From assembly GCF_036636695.1 (NCBI RefSeq), contig NZ_JAVWNW010000004.1: 64,000 nucleotides of DNA. One strand, written 5' to 3'. Shown here piece after piece: positions 1 to 9,027 of the stretch. Position 1 is the stretch's first letter; every line of letters begins with the position of its first letter. Below the pieces are notes generated by a model. The model ran no database searches and was not told the origin of the DNA. It saw nothing but the letters and a program-made list of their open reading frames with translations. This stretch comes from Anaerorhabdus sp036636695. Lineage in GTDB: Bacteria > Bacillota_I > Bacilli_A > Erysipelotrichales > Erysipelotrichaceae. The position numbers were made by a program, and so were the translations under genes.

Positions 1-521
1 CATTTGGCTCTCAATATGTCCTTGATGATAATATTAAAATGGTAATGACAGCAACTTTCTCTATTGTTTCAATGCAAGTCCCACTTTACATGTACATATC
101 AGGAAAAGGTTTAATAAATAAAGAAGTATTATTCTCGATAGCATGTACAGTAGTTAATTTGACAATTTCGATAGTGCTAGTTCAAAAAATAGGAACTTTG
201 GGAGTACTATTAGGTACTCTGTCTTCATCAATTCTGTTCTTTACAATGAGAGCACGATTAGTGATAACAAATATAATTCATGAGCCATGGCGCTTTGTTA
301 AAACAGCAGTAATTTATTTTGGTGCAATTACAATTGGGCTATTTACAATTCAAAATATTTTTGTGTTCCATATAAATTCTTGGACTTTGCTTGTTTTAAA
401 GGGCTTATGCTGTCTTGTTGTATTTGTACTAATTTCTTTGATTTTTATACGATGTACAGAATTTAGTCAGGTTATAATGATGATTTCTTCATCTTTAGGC
501 AGAAAAGAGGTTAAAAAATGA
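1..521 (+). CDS. Polysaccharide flippase (MOP/Wzx family), C-terminal fragment
   Basis: The reading frame is open from base 3 to a TGA at 519-521, so the gene begins upstream of the window; the first in-window ATG at 39 is internal. The visible part has about four hydrophobic segments followed by a short basic tail (GRKEVKK), which fits the last helices of a MOP-superfamily polysaccharide exporter. Such proteins flip undecaprenyl-linked oligosaccharides. Its stop overlaps the start of the next glycosyltransferase (ATGA), which supports co-transcription and a role in the same pathway. The assignment rests on hydropathy and context because the diagnostic N-terminus is missing. Confidence 0.6.
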   Translation, partial: FGSQYVLDDNIKMVMTATFSIVSMQVPLYMYISGKGLINKEVLFSIACTVVNLTISIVLVQKIGTLGVLLGTLSSSILFFTMRARLVITNIIHEPWRFVKTAVIYFGAITIGLFTIQNIFVFHINSWTLLVLKGLCCLVVFVLISLIFIRCTEFSQVIMMISSSLGRKEVKK

Positions 522-1507
522 GCGATTTAATTACAGTTGCTGTTGCGGTTTATAACGCAGAAAAATATTTGAAAAAATGTTTGCAAAGCATAGTTAATCA
601 AACTTATGAAAATATTGAAATCCTATTAGTTAATGATGGTTCTGTAGATAATAGTTTATTAATTTGCAACTCATTTGCAGATAGTGATAAGCGAATTAAA
701 GTCATTGATAAAGACAATGGAGGACTTTCAAGTAGTCGAAATAAAGTGCTTGAATTAATGACTGGAAGTTATTTAATGTTTGTAGATTGTGATGATTGGA
801 TTGAATTAAATATGATTGACTATTTACACAGAAAAATGTGTGAAAATCAATTGGATATGGCAATTTGTAGTGGGTTTGATCATTATGAGAATACTGACGA
901 AGTGAAAATAGTTAAAAGAAAAGGAGATATTATTTTTGATAGAAATCAAGCAATCTGCGATTTTTACTCAAATCAGAATTACATGTTTGATGCAATTCAG
1001 TGTAAGTTATACAAAAAGGAAAGTATTCAAGATGTAGTATTTAAAATGAATAGAACAACGGATGATACCTTAACAACCCCCATGATTATTAATAATTGTA
1101 TACGATTAGGTTATTTTGATGTCCCTCTTTATCATTACTTGATAAGGGATGGAAGTATGACAAGAACAACTTATAATTCTCATACAATTGATAAAGTGTT
1201 AGCTTATTATGATAATATTGAATTAATAAGTTCAAAATATCCTTCAGCTTTTGAGGATTTAATTGCGAAAATGTATTCTGCTATCATTACAAATGAACTA
1301 AAATTAGAAATATTAAATTTAAAAGATGACTATGGAATGGAATTAAGATTTTATGATGATATTATTAGAAAATATCCTGTCAATTTTTTAAAACTAACGA
1401 TTTTTGCGAAAATTTACTATATTATCTCCAAAAATAGTATATTTAAAGTGATTATGCTAAAATTGTTTAGAAAGAAAATCATTAAATTTTTACAAATCAA
1501 AGTTTAA
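518..1507 (+). CDS. Glycosyltransferase family 2
   Basis: This 329-residue protein has a typical GT-A N-terminus: AVAVYNAEKYLKKCLQSI, then the nucleotide-binding VNDGSVDNS, GGLSSSRN, and a DCDD that stands for the DxD metal/nucleotide-sugar motif. The C-terminal third is rich in Lys, Ile and Phe and probably lies at the membrane face. It should transfer one sugar onto a lipid-linked acceptor in the cytoplasm. Start and upstream stop overlap by four bases. Donor and linkage cannot be read from the sequence. Confidence 0.9.
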   Translation: MSDLITVAVAVYNAEKYLKKCLQSIVNQTYENIEILLVNDGSVDNSLLICNSFADSDKRIKVIDKDNGGLSSSRNKVLELMTGSYLMFVDCDDWIELNMIDYLHRKMCENQLDMAICSGFDHYENTDEVKIVKRKGDIIFDRNQAICDFYSNQNYMFDAIQCKLYKKESIQDVVFKMNRTTDDTLTTPMIINNCIRLGYFDVPLYHYLIRDGSMTRTTYNSHTIDKVLAYYDNIELISSKYPSAFEDLIAKMYSAIITNELKLEILNLKDDYGMELRFYDDIIRKYPVNFLKLTIFAKIYYIISKNSIFKVIMLKLFRKKIIKFLQIKV

Positions 1508-1527
1508 AACTATATGGGGGAAGAGAA

Positions 1528-3024
1528 ATGAAGTTGTATAAAACAGAAGAAGGGAAAATTGTAGCAATATTACTTTTCGTTTTCATAATATCGCTTATTC
1601 CTATTGTAGCGATCTCTTTTTATGCTGTGCCAGCTTATGATGATTTTAATCACTCAGTTGATGTTTATAAGGCTATTCAAAACGGAGCTAGCTTAATTGA
1701 TGTTCTGATAGTTGCTTTTGAACGAGTTAAGCATATGTATTTTACATGGCAAGGAACTTATTCAGCTATTTTTTTATCTGCTTTACAACCAGGCATTTTT
1801 AATCAAAATTTATATTTTCTAACACCAATCATTTTAATTGGAACTTTAATTTGTTCAAACATGATTGCATGTAAGTGGCTGTTTAGAACATTTCTTAAAC
1901 TATCGACTAAATATAGTTGGCTTATTATTGCGATTGTTCTCTCTTTTTTGCAAATTCAATACCTTCCATCAGCTCAAGAGGGATTTTTTTGGTGGTCAGG
2001 CGGAATAATGCATACATTTTCTTTTTCCTTATTTTTACTACAACTAGTATGTTTTTTTAAAGCTTGCTGTAGAAAAAAGCCGAAAATTATGGACTATCTT
2101 ATGTTTTTACTGATTTCTTTCATTGTTGGAGGAGGAGCACATGAAATCGCTCTAGCTTCTTTTACAGCAATTGCCGGCTCAATCATGCTAATGTTATTAA
2201 ATAATCGGTTTAACAAAATTCATATTCAAAGGAATAAAATAATATTTTTATTTTACTCATTGACAATAGTTATTCTATTCTTAGCGATTAATGTTGCTGC
2301 TCCGGGGAACAGTTTGCGAACTGCAGAGTATGGGGTTAAAGTATCGGCAGTCTTAGCAATTCTTGAATCATTTATATACAGTACGGTACATGTATTTGAA
2401 TATACAAGTTTGGCGACGATTCTTATAGCTCTTCTTATCTTTTACTTTTCATTTCCAAGTATAAAGAAAAAAAATGGAAAAATTATTCATCCTGCTCTAA
2501 TATTTTTAATTACATTTTGTATTTATTCTTCGTTGTTTACACCTGCTATTTATGGCGAAAACTACGTTGCATCTCCAAGGTATCTTAATGTATTATATTT
2601 TTCATTCTATTGGTTTATGATTACTAATCTTGTTTTTATTACTTTTTATTTCAAGGATAATAAACAGTTAAATAATTTCTATAATTTGTTAAATGATGTT
2701 TTTTCAAAAAAAACACTCGTAACGACATTATTGATTTTGTTTTTGATGGGTTCTAGTATTCTTCAATTTAGTTATGTTGATTCAACAAGCTCTAGTGCAC
2801 TAATTGATTTATTATTAGGGAATGCAAAGGCATTTAAATCAATTAATGATGAACGATTTGAATTGTTGTTAGATGAATCTAAGAAGGATATTAGTCTTCC
2901 AAATTATGAAAAAATTGTTAGAGTCTTTTACTATGATGATTTTGATAAAATACCACATCAAGGTAAAAATGAAATATATGAGAAATATTTTGACAAAAAT
3001 TCAATTATTTCTAGCGAAAAGTGA
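1528..3024 (+). CDS. Polytopic membrane protein, DUF6056-like (putative GT-C)
   Basis: This 498-residue protein has about ten predicted membrane segments. Soon after the first helix comes an extracytoplasmic acidic motif (PAYDDFNHSV), then FTWQGTY, a WWSGG segment, and AAPGNSLRT in a later loop. The DD after helix 1, the W-x-G stretch and the APGN loop resemble DUF6056 family proteins, which sit in polysaccharide loci and look like GT-C enzymes. A related protein starts at 22966 (LAGDDWGY, SWSGRFFS, MSPGASYR). Its likely role is an outer-face sugar transferase using a polyprenyl-phosphate donor, but this is inference. It has its own GGGGGAAGAG-type RBS and sits 20 bases after the preceding GT2. 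Confidence 0.6.
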   Translation: MKLYKTEEGKIVAILLFVFIISLIPIVAISFYAVPAYDDFNHSVDVYKAIQNGASLIDVLIVAFERVKHMYFTWQGTYSAIFLSALQPGIFNQNLYFLTPIILIGTLICSNMIACKWLFRTFLKLSTKYSWLIIAIVLSFLQIQYLPSAQEGFFWWSGGIMHTFSFSLFLLQLVCFFKACCRKKPKIMDYLMFLLISFIVGGGAHEIALASFTAIAGSIMLMLLNNRFNKIHIQRNKIIFLFYSLTIVILFLAINVAAPGNSLRTAEYGVKVSAVLAILESFIYSTVHVFEYTSLATILIALLIFYFSFPSIKKKNGKIIHPALIFLITFCIYSSLFTPAIYGENYVASPRYLNVLYFSFYWFMITNLVFITFYFKDNKQLNNFYNLLNDVFSKKTLVTTLLILFLMGSSILQFSYVDSTSSSALIDLLLGNAKAFKSINDERFELLLDESKKDISLPNYEKIVRVFYYDDFDKIPHQGKNEIYEKYFDKNSIISSEK

Positions 3025-3043
3025 ATAGAGAAGAGGATATTTT

Positions 3044-4159
3044 ATGAAAAAAAATGGTAAGAAATATTTAGTGGTTCAATCAACACTTCCATCATTTGAT
3101 GACTTTCAAGAGGAAATAAAATCAATTTGGCAAACTAAATGGTTAACGAATATGGGAGAAAAGCATCAGCTACTACAAAAAAAACTAGAACAATTTCTTG
3201 ATGTTAATCATGTAGTTATGTTTACAAATGGGCATCTTGCTCTAGAAAGCGCAATTGAAGCTTTGAACTTAAATGGAGAAGTAATCACTACCCCTTTTAC
3301 TTTTGCATCGACTACACATGCAATTGTTCGTAATGGATTGATACCCGTTTTTTGTGATATTGATGAAAATACTTGTACAATTGATGTAACAAAGATTGAA
3401 CGATTGATTACGGATAAAACATGTGCAATTCTTCCAGTACATGTTTACGGTAACATTTGCAATGTTGAGGAAATTGAACGGATAGCAACGAAATATAATC
3501 TTAAAGTCATTTATGATGCGGCACATGCATTTGGAGTAAAATACAAAAATACGTGTGTAGGAAATTTCGGTGATATGTCAATGTTCAGTTTTCACGCAAC
3601 TAAAGTTTTTAATACAATAGAAGGTGGAGCAATAACATTTAATAGAGATGAATATGAAAAAATTCTAAATAATAATAAAAATTTTGGAATTTTAAACCAA
3701 GACGAGGTAGTATCTATAGGCGGGAATGCTAAAATGAATGAGTTTCAAGCAGCTATGGGTCTGTGTAACCTTAGAAATTTTGAATTAAGTATTAACAAAA
3801 GAGAGAGAGCTTATAATCGATATATTTCTAATTTAAGTAAAATTAACGGCATTAAATTATTAATGAAACAGGATGATGTATCACAAAATTATGCATATAT
3901 GCCAATTGTTCTAGATGGTTTTTCTTTAACAAGAGATCAATTGAAGGATAGATTAGAAGAGTATGATATTTTTACTAGAAAATATTTCTATCCACTTATA
4001 TCTGACTTTGAGTGTTATAGAAATGAATATAATAGTACTGATACACCAATTGCAAGACGCATTGCTAAAAATGTTTTAACATTACCACTCTATGAAGACT
4101 TGACTGAAGAAGATGTTGATTACATTTGCAAGGTAATTGAGGAGTTAGGAAATGAATAA
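3044..4159 (+). CDS. DegT/DnrJ/EryC1/StrS-type PLP sugar aminotransferase
   Basis: At 371 residues this has the usual length for the family. Recognisable parts are the TNGHLALESAIEAL cofactor region, TTPFTFASTTHAI, YDAAHAFGV with the PLP-ring Asp, and SFHATKVFNTIEGGA, where Lys187 should form the Schiff base. These enzymes aminate keto-sugar nucleotides or, more rarely, act as dehydratases. The next gene, overlapping by eight bases, is a NeuD/PglD-type acyltransferase, so an N-acylated amino-deoxysugar is the likely product of the pair. The keto-sugar substrate is unknown. Confidence 0.9.
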   Translation: MKKNGKKYLVVQSTLPSFDDFQEEIKSIWQTKWLTNMGEKHQLLQKKLEQFLDVNHVVMFTNGHLALESAIEALNLNGEVITTPFTFASTTHAIVRNGLIPVFCDIDENTCTIDVTKIERLITDKTCAILPVHVYGNICNVEEIERIATKYNLKVIYDAAHAFGVKYKNTCVGNFGDMSMFSFHATKVFNTIEGGAITFNRDEYEKILNNNKNFGILNQDEVVSIGGNAKMNEFQAAMGLCNLRNFELSINKRERAYNRYISNLSKINGIKLLMKQDDVSQNYAYMPIVLDGFSLTRDQLKDRLEEYDIFTRKYFYPLISDFECYRNEYNSTDTPIARRIAKNVLTLPLYEDLTEEDVDYICKVIEELGNE

Positions 4160-4766
4160 ACAAGTTATAATTATTGGAAATGGTGGACACGCAAAAGTTA
4201 TAGCAGATATAGTAAAGCAAAATGGAGATTTAATTAAAGGGTTCATTGTTGATCAAGAATTTGATAAAACGAATGTTCTAGGCATCAATTATTTAGGAGA
4301 TTTCACAGCATGCAATAAATATAAATCAAATTGTGAATTTATAATTGCAATTGGAGATAACACATTACGTGAAAAATATGCTAAAAGTTTAGATGTTAAG
4401 TGGTACACAGGAATCCATCCTAGATCCACAATTGATATTACTGCAAAGATAGGAATTGGCACTTGTGTCATGGCAAATGCGGTATTAAATAGTTGTGCAA
4501 TTGTTGGAAATCATTGCATTATTAATACAGGCTCTATTGTTGAACATGATGTTAGAATAGGGGATTTTACCCATTTATCGCCAAACGCCACTATCTGTGG
4601 ATTTTCAAGTTTAGGCAATAAAGTTCATGTGGGTGTTGCTGCTACTATCATTAATAAAATCGATGTTACAAATAATGTTGTTATCGGTGCAGGTAGTTGT
4701 GTAATTAAGAGTATTGATCAGGAAGGCACTTATGTTGGTATTCCAGCAATGAGGGTGAAGAAATGA
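4152..4766 (+). CDS. NeuD/PglD-type sugar O/N-acyltransferase
   Basis: The 204-residue protein opens with a Rossmann-like N-terminus (VIIIGNGGHAKVIADIV), the GNGGHAK signature of PglD/NeuD proteins. It continues with hexapeptide repeats that build a left-handed beta helix (IGIGTCVMANAVLNSCAIVGN, then NTGSIVEHDVRIGDFTHLSP). The His in the EHD segment is the usual catalytic base. It probably transfers an acetyl group from acetyl-CoA to the amino sugar made by the upstream aminotransferase, with which it overlaps (ATGAATAA). It also overlaps the next GT2 by four bases, showing tight translational coupling. Confidence 0.9.
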   Translation: MNKQVIIIGNGGHAKVIADIVKQNGDLIKGFIVDQEFDKTNVLGINYLGDFTACNKYKSNCEFIIAIGDNTLREKYAKSLDVKWYTGIHPRSTIDITAKIGIGTCVMANAVLNSCAIVGNHCIINTGSIVEHDVRIGDFTHLSPNATICGFSSLGNKVHVGVAATIINKIDVTNNVVIGAGSCVIKSIDQEGTYVGIPAMRVKK

Positions 4767-5827
4767 AATTATCAATAATAATGGCGATGTACAATGCTGA
4801 GAAATATATCAAACCTTGTTTGGAGAGTATTTTAAATCAGACTTTTAAGGATTTCGAACTGATTATTGTCGATGATGGTTCAAAAGATGGTTCAGCTGAA
4901 ATCGTCAAGAAATATGGTGAGATAGATAAACGTATTAAATATCATTACCAAGAAAACCAATCTGCCTGTGTTGCTCTTAACAATGGAATTGGTTATGCTA
5001 AGGGAGAGTATCTTACATTTGTAGATAATGATGATATCGTTGAAATAGAGACGTATGAAAAAGTATCTAATTTATTAGATGAGTTTAGTGCTGATATTGT
5101 TGTCTATGGATATTATCAAGAATTTATTGATGAAGGTTATTCAACAATATGCAAACCTGATGAATTATATGCGAGTACATACGAAGAATGTCAAAATATT
5201 GTAGTGAATATTTTTGAAAATGGTGTGTTTCATCCTTTTTGGAACAAGTGGTATAGAAGAGAATTGATCCTTATTAATGACATAAACTTTGATAGTAGAT
5301 TCAATTCAATGGGAGATTACTCATTTAATTGTCGATTATTTCAACACGCTAAAAATATAGCTACTTTAGACTTTGTCGGTTATCATTACTTAAAACGTAA
5401 TAGAGATAGTTTAGTAACAAATTATGTTAAAAATATGGTGCCTTGTTTTGAGGAAAGAAGAAGACTAACACGAGAACTTTTTGATTATTATGATTTATGG
5501 TGTTTAGAAAGTGCTAAAAATTATTATATAACTCAGTATTATTTTGAATCAGAAGATTTTTTAATAAATCTATATAAACCTAAATGTGATTTAGATAAAA
5601 ACGAAAAGTGTAAATTGATAGACAAATATATATTGGATAAAAAATCCAAAGAATATTATGATTGTTTTAAACCGAATACAATATATGCAAAAATATTTTT
5701 ATTTTCGATAAAAAGTAATTCAGCTAGTTTTATTGGATTTGTTTACACTACTTTAACAGTTTTAAAAAATTCGTTTTTTGGGGTATATAAAGTTTTTAGA
5801 AAACAACAATACAAAAAATATAAGTAA
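4763..5827 (+). CDS. Glycosyltransferase family 2
   Basis: This 354-residue GT-A enzyme starts LSIIMAMYNAEKYIKPCLESI and carries IVDDGSKDGS and a DNDD metal-binding motif. It has SACVALNNGI where most GT2 enzymes here have GGLSDARN, so its acceptor pocket may differ. HPFWNKWYRRELI matches the W-N-K-x-Y/F element frequent in bacterial capsule GT2 enzymes. Its start overlaps the acyltransferase stop (ATGA), suggesting it may use the amino sugar made by the two preceding genes; that link is inference. Confidence 0.88.
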   Translation: MKLSIIMAMYNAEKYIKPCLESILNQTFKDFELIIVDDGSKDGSAEIVKKYGEIDKRIKYHYQENQSACVALNNGIGYAKGEYLTFVDNDDIVEIETYEKVSNLLDEFSADIVVYGYYQEFIDEGYSTICKPDELYASTYEECQNIVVNIFENGVFHPFWNKWYRRELILINDINFDSRFNSMGDYSFNCRLFQHAKNIATLDFVGYHYLKRNRDSLVTNYVKNMVPCFEERRRLTRELFDYYDLWCLESAKNYYITQYYFESEDFLINLYKPKCDLDKNEKCKLIDKYILDKKSKEYYDCFKPNTIYAKIFLFSIKSNSASFIGFVYTTLTVLKNSFFGVYKVFRKQQYKKYK

Positions 5828-5877
5828 GCTTTGGAGACTTGTATATATTAAAATTCAATAATAAGAGGGGATAAATT

Positions 5878-7524
5878 ATGATTGAAATTAAAAATAAATC
5901 AATTCAATGGGAATTATTGATTCTGTTTTTTTTGGTTTCACTAACAATTTTATCTACAGTAATAAAAATAAAACATGGATTCGATATAGATGAGGGTTAT
6001 GCTATTTCTATGGGGATGAGATTGCATGCCGGAGACAAGCTAATCACTGATATATGGGACCCTTATCAATTTTCTGCGCTTTTTATAAAACCATTCATTG
6101 ACATGGTATATTCATTAGAAGGTAATTCACAGCAAATTGTGTTAATTACACGAATCTTTAGTGTAATTATTCAAGCTGTTGTTTCAATCATAGTTTATAG
6201 ATTTCTTGCTAGTGAAACAAAAAATAAATTTATTTCACTTATTCTTAGTTTGTGTTATTTCAACTTCTTACCTAAGCAAATTCAAAACATAGATCATGCA
6301 ACAACATTAGTTTGGTTTAGTACATTATTTTTTATTAGTTATCTTAGATATTATAAAGAAAATAAAATAGATAAACTAATATTAATGGGTATTTTTTATT
6401 GCTGTATGGTATTAGCTTATCCTACTCAAATAATATTATTTCCATTTATACTTTTAATTATTTTTTATGTATCAATAACAATAAAAAAAATAAATGCTAT
6501 CTGTATCTTTAGTATTGTCTGTGTAGTTATAGGATTTATAACAATTCTTTGTGTAAATCCACTAGAATTGATTAGAAACGTAAAATTTATAATAATGGAT
6601 GGAAGCCATAATTTTACTTTCAGTTATCATTTCTTGCGTCTCATTAGAGAAATTATTCGAATAGTCATTTATGTTATTCCACTAATTGTCGCAGCTTGTA
6701 TTATCAACAAGTTATTTAGAATCAAGCAAAACTTTGTTAATATTAGCTCAATATTACTTGTTCTTTGGTTTGGTGGAATATTTATTTTGAATTTCCTAGG
6801 TTTTCCTTGGCCTCCAATTTCAATGTATGTTAGATATTTTATCTTATGTGTAATAGGATTTTTTTTGATTGAAAAAAACAAGAATGAATTGAAATATCTT
6901 TATATATTATCATTCATAATGATGAGTATTACATTCCTTTCTTCAAATACAGGAATAGATCATGCAAGTGGTTTCTTGATTTTTATTAGTATTATTTCTA
7001 TTTTGATAATTTTCAAGCAATTAAATATGCAAAAATTAAAAAAAACAATTATAATAAGCTTTCTTTTATTTGGGACAATTCTTTTATCAGAAATGATGAT
7101 AAAAATGAATAGTGTAAGAATAACTGGAACGGGGTTTGCCAATAGAGATAGTGTGCATATTATGGGAATAAATAAACTCAATAATATATATATACAAGAA
7201 AATCAGTATAAGTATTATTTAGAAGTTGATGAACTGTTATCACAAAAAGATGGAAAATTAATTTATTGTGGGATTGAAAGTCTTAGTTTATTTGATAATA
7301 ATTTACATATTGTTACTCCAACAACAACAGGCACACCTGATTTTAATTCTCAATGGGTTGAATATTATAGAATTCATCCATTTGATACAGCATATTTACT
7401 TATTGAACAAGGGAGTTTTAATAGAGTAATGGATAGTATTCTTTGGTCCTATTTTAAGGAAAACTATCAAATTAATGAAATATACTCTTCCAATTTGAAT
7501 ATTTTATATGTTTTGGAAAAGTAA
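5878..7524 (+). CDS. Polytopic GT-C-like membrane glycosyltransferase
   Basis: The 548-residue protein has 10 or more predicted helices and a C-terminal extracytoplasmic tail of about 110 residues. After helix 1 it has KHGFDIDEGYAISMG followed by IWDPYQFSALF, a first-loop DxDE arrangement typical of GT-C enzymes (PMT/ArnT/GT39-like) that use polyprenyl-phosphate sugars. It would act on the outer membrane face. It has an AGGGGAT RBS 50 bases after the preceding gene and is the last gene before a new promoter at about 7.6 kb. The specific family is not certain. Confidence 0.65.
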   Translation: MIEIKNKSIQWELLILFFLVSLTILSTVIKIKHGFDIDEGYAISMGMRLHAGDKLITDIWDPYQFSALFIKPFIDMVYSLEGNSQQIVLITRIFSVIIQAVVSIIVYRFLASETKNKFISLILSLCYFNFLPKQIQNIDHATTLVWFSTLFFISYLRYYKENKIDKLILMGIFYCCMVLAYPTQIILFPFILLIIFYVSITIKKINAICIFSIVCVVIGFITILCVNPLELIRNVKFIIMDGSHNFTFSYHFLRLIREIIRIVIYVIPLIVAACIINKLFRIKQNFVNISSILLVLWFGGIFILNFLGFPWPPISMYVRYFILCVIGFFLIEKNKNELKYLYILSFIMMSITFLSSNTGIDHASGFLIFISIISILIIFKQLNMQKLKKTIIISFLLFGTILLSEMMIKMNSVRITGTGFANRDSVHIMGINKLNNIYIQENQYKYYLEVDELLSQKDGKLIYCGIESLSLFDNNLHIVTPTTTGTPDFNSQWVEYYRIHPFDTAYLLIEQGSFNRVMDSILWSYFKENYQINEIYSSNLNILYVLEK

Positions 7525-7591
7525 AGTCAATAAAATTTTATCTTTCAATCAATGAAATACCTTATCTTATAGAGAGTAATTTATGTAATTA

Positions 7592-7600
7592 TGATATAAT
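7592..7600 (+). promoter_or_regulatory. Extended -10 promoter for the rfbC operon
   Basis: TGATATAAT is a perfect extended -10 element in the 101-base gap between the GT-C gene and rfbC. No convincing -35 lies 16-18 bases upstream. Transcription would start near 7607, about 19 bases before the ATG. The gap has no strong terminator, so read-through from the upstream genes is possible. Confidence 0.6.
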
Positions 7601-7625
7601 TACGGAGATAGAAAAGAGGAATTTT

Positions 7626-8183
7626 ATGCAGGTTATTGATTTGGAAATAGAAGGGTTAAAATTACTCCAACTTGATAGATTTCAAGATAATCGTGGGTGG
7701 TTTGAGGAATTGTATAATTATGAAAAGTATAAAGAAGCTGGAATTGATAATGTTTTTGTACAAGATAATAGAAGCTTTTCTAAGACTAAGGGTGTCCTTC
7801 GAGGGATGCATTTTCAGCTCAATCCTTATAGTCAAGCTAAATTAGTAAGATGTACTCAAGGGGCAGTTTTAGATATTGTTGTTGATTTAAGAAAAGATAG
7901 CGTGACATATTTAAAATGGAAGGCAGTGGAGTTATCTGAGAATAAGGTTGAACAATTTTATATTCCACGTGGATTTGCTCATGGATTTTATTGTATTACT
8001 GATAATGTAGTTTTTGAATATAAGGTAGATAATGTTTATTCAAGAGAAAATGAGAGATCAGTGAATTATTTAGACCCTCAATTTAACATTAATTGGGATG
8101 AAATACTGAAAGGAATTAAACCGATACTATCAGAAAAGGATGCAAATGCTCCAATGCTGAATGAGGTTGATTGTAATTTCTAA
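7626..8183 (+). CDS. rfbC: dTDP-4-dehydrorhamnose 3,5-epimerase
   Basis: This 185-residue protein is a clear RmlC cupin. It shows DNRGWFEELYN, VQDNRSFSKTKGVLRGMHFQ with the catalytic His region, DIVVDLRKDS, and YIPRGFAHGFY. It epimerises C3 and C5 of dTDP-4-keto-6-deoxyglucose, the third step towards dTDP-L-rhamnose and related 6-deoxy-L-hexoses. The partners rfbA and rfbB lie 41-44 kb downstream in this window, so the pathway is split. It overlaps the next SDR gene at the stop/start (TAATG). Confidence 0.95.
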   Translation: MQVIDLEIEGLKLLQLDRFQDNRGWFEELYNYEKYKEAGIDNVFVQDNRSFSKTKGVLRGMHFQLNPYSQAKLVRCTQGAVLDIVVDLRKDSVTYLKWKAVELSENKVEQFYIPRGFAHGFYCITDNVVFEYKVDNVYSRENERSVNYLDPQFNINWDEILKGIKPILSEKDANAPMLNEVDCNF

Positions 8184-9016
8184 TGAAAATTTTAGTAACA
8201 GGTGCAAATGGTTATATTGGTAGTCATGTAGTGAAAAATCTTATTAGTCAAAAACATGATGTTTTTGTTATTGATAAATCGTTTGCTAACATAGAGAGAT
8301 ATAATGTTAATGTAGTCGACATAAATATCTTTGAGGAGAATGAAAATATTTATAATTTAACAGGTAATCCAGATGTTCTTTTACATATGGCATGGCGTGA
8401 TGGTTTTAACCATATGGCCCCTACGCATTTAAAAGACCTACCTTTACATGTTTCTTTTATCGAAAACATGATTAAAGGTGGATTAAAGCATGTAGTGATA
8501 ATGGGCTCTATGCATGAAGTAGGATATTGGGAGGGAACAGTAACAGAGGATACCCCTTGTAATCCGAAATCTTACTACGGAATTGCCAAGAATGCTTTAA
8601 GACAAGCAATTGATATTATCTCAAACCAAAAAGATGTTGTATTTCAATGGCTTAGAGCTTATTACATAACTGGTGATGATATGAAAAGCAATTCAGTCTT
8701 TGCGAAGATTCTATTAGCAGCTAAAGAAGGGAAAAAGGAGTTTCCTTTAAATTCAGGAAAGAATTTATATGATTTTATTGACGTAGATGAATTAGCAACG
8801 CAAATAAGTGCAGTATCAACGCAAACGAATGTAACAGGTATCATTAATTGCTGTACTGGGAAGCCTGTTTCACTACTTGAAAGAATTACAAAATTTATAG
8901 AAGAAAATAATCTTGACTTAGAGTTAAAGATTGGAGCATTTCCAGATCGTTCTTACGATTCTCCTGGAATTTGGGGAGATAATACTAAAATATGTAAAAT
9001 ACTTAAGGAAAAATAG
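8183..9016 (+). CDS. NAD(P)-dependent SDR, likely dTDP-4-keto-6-deoxyhexose reductase/epimerase
   Basis: This 277-residue extended SDR has the Rossmann GANGYIGSHV at the N-terminus, the active-site Ser in IMGSMHEVGYWEG, and the YYGIAK (YxxxK) catalytic pair. The C-terminus (PDRSYDSPGIWGD) resembles sugar-nucleotide reductases. Its start overlaps the rfbC stop, which points to the step after the 3,5-epimerase: 4-keto reduction to rhamnose, 6-deoxytalose or a similar sugar. It does not look like a canonical RmlD, so the product stereochemistry is open. Confidence 0.75.
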   Translation: MKILVTGANGYIGSHVVKNLISQKHDVFVIDKSFANIERYNVNVVDINIFEENENIYNLTGNPDVLLHMAWRDGFNHMAPTHLKDLPLHVSFIENMIKGGLKHVVIMGSMHEVGYWEGTVTEDTPCNPKSYYGIAKNALRQAIDIISNQKDVVFQWLRAYYITGDDMKSNSVFAKILLAAKEGKKEFPLNSGKNLYDFIDVDELATQISAVSTQTNVTGIINCCTGKPVSLLERITKFIEENNLDLELKIGAFPDRSYDSPGIWGDNTKICKILKEK

Positions 9017-9027
9017 GAGATATTGTG

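Noticed and set aside
7532..7545. AT-only palindrome (ATAAAATTTTAT) after the 5878 gene as a terminator
   Set aside because: The stem has only A/T pairs and no T run after it; it is too weak to call.
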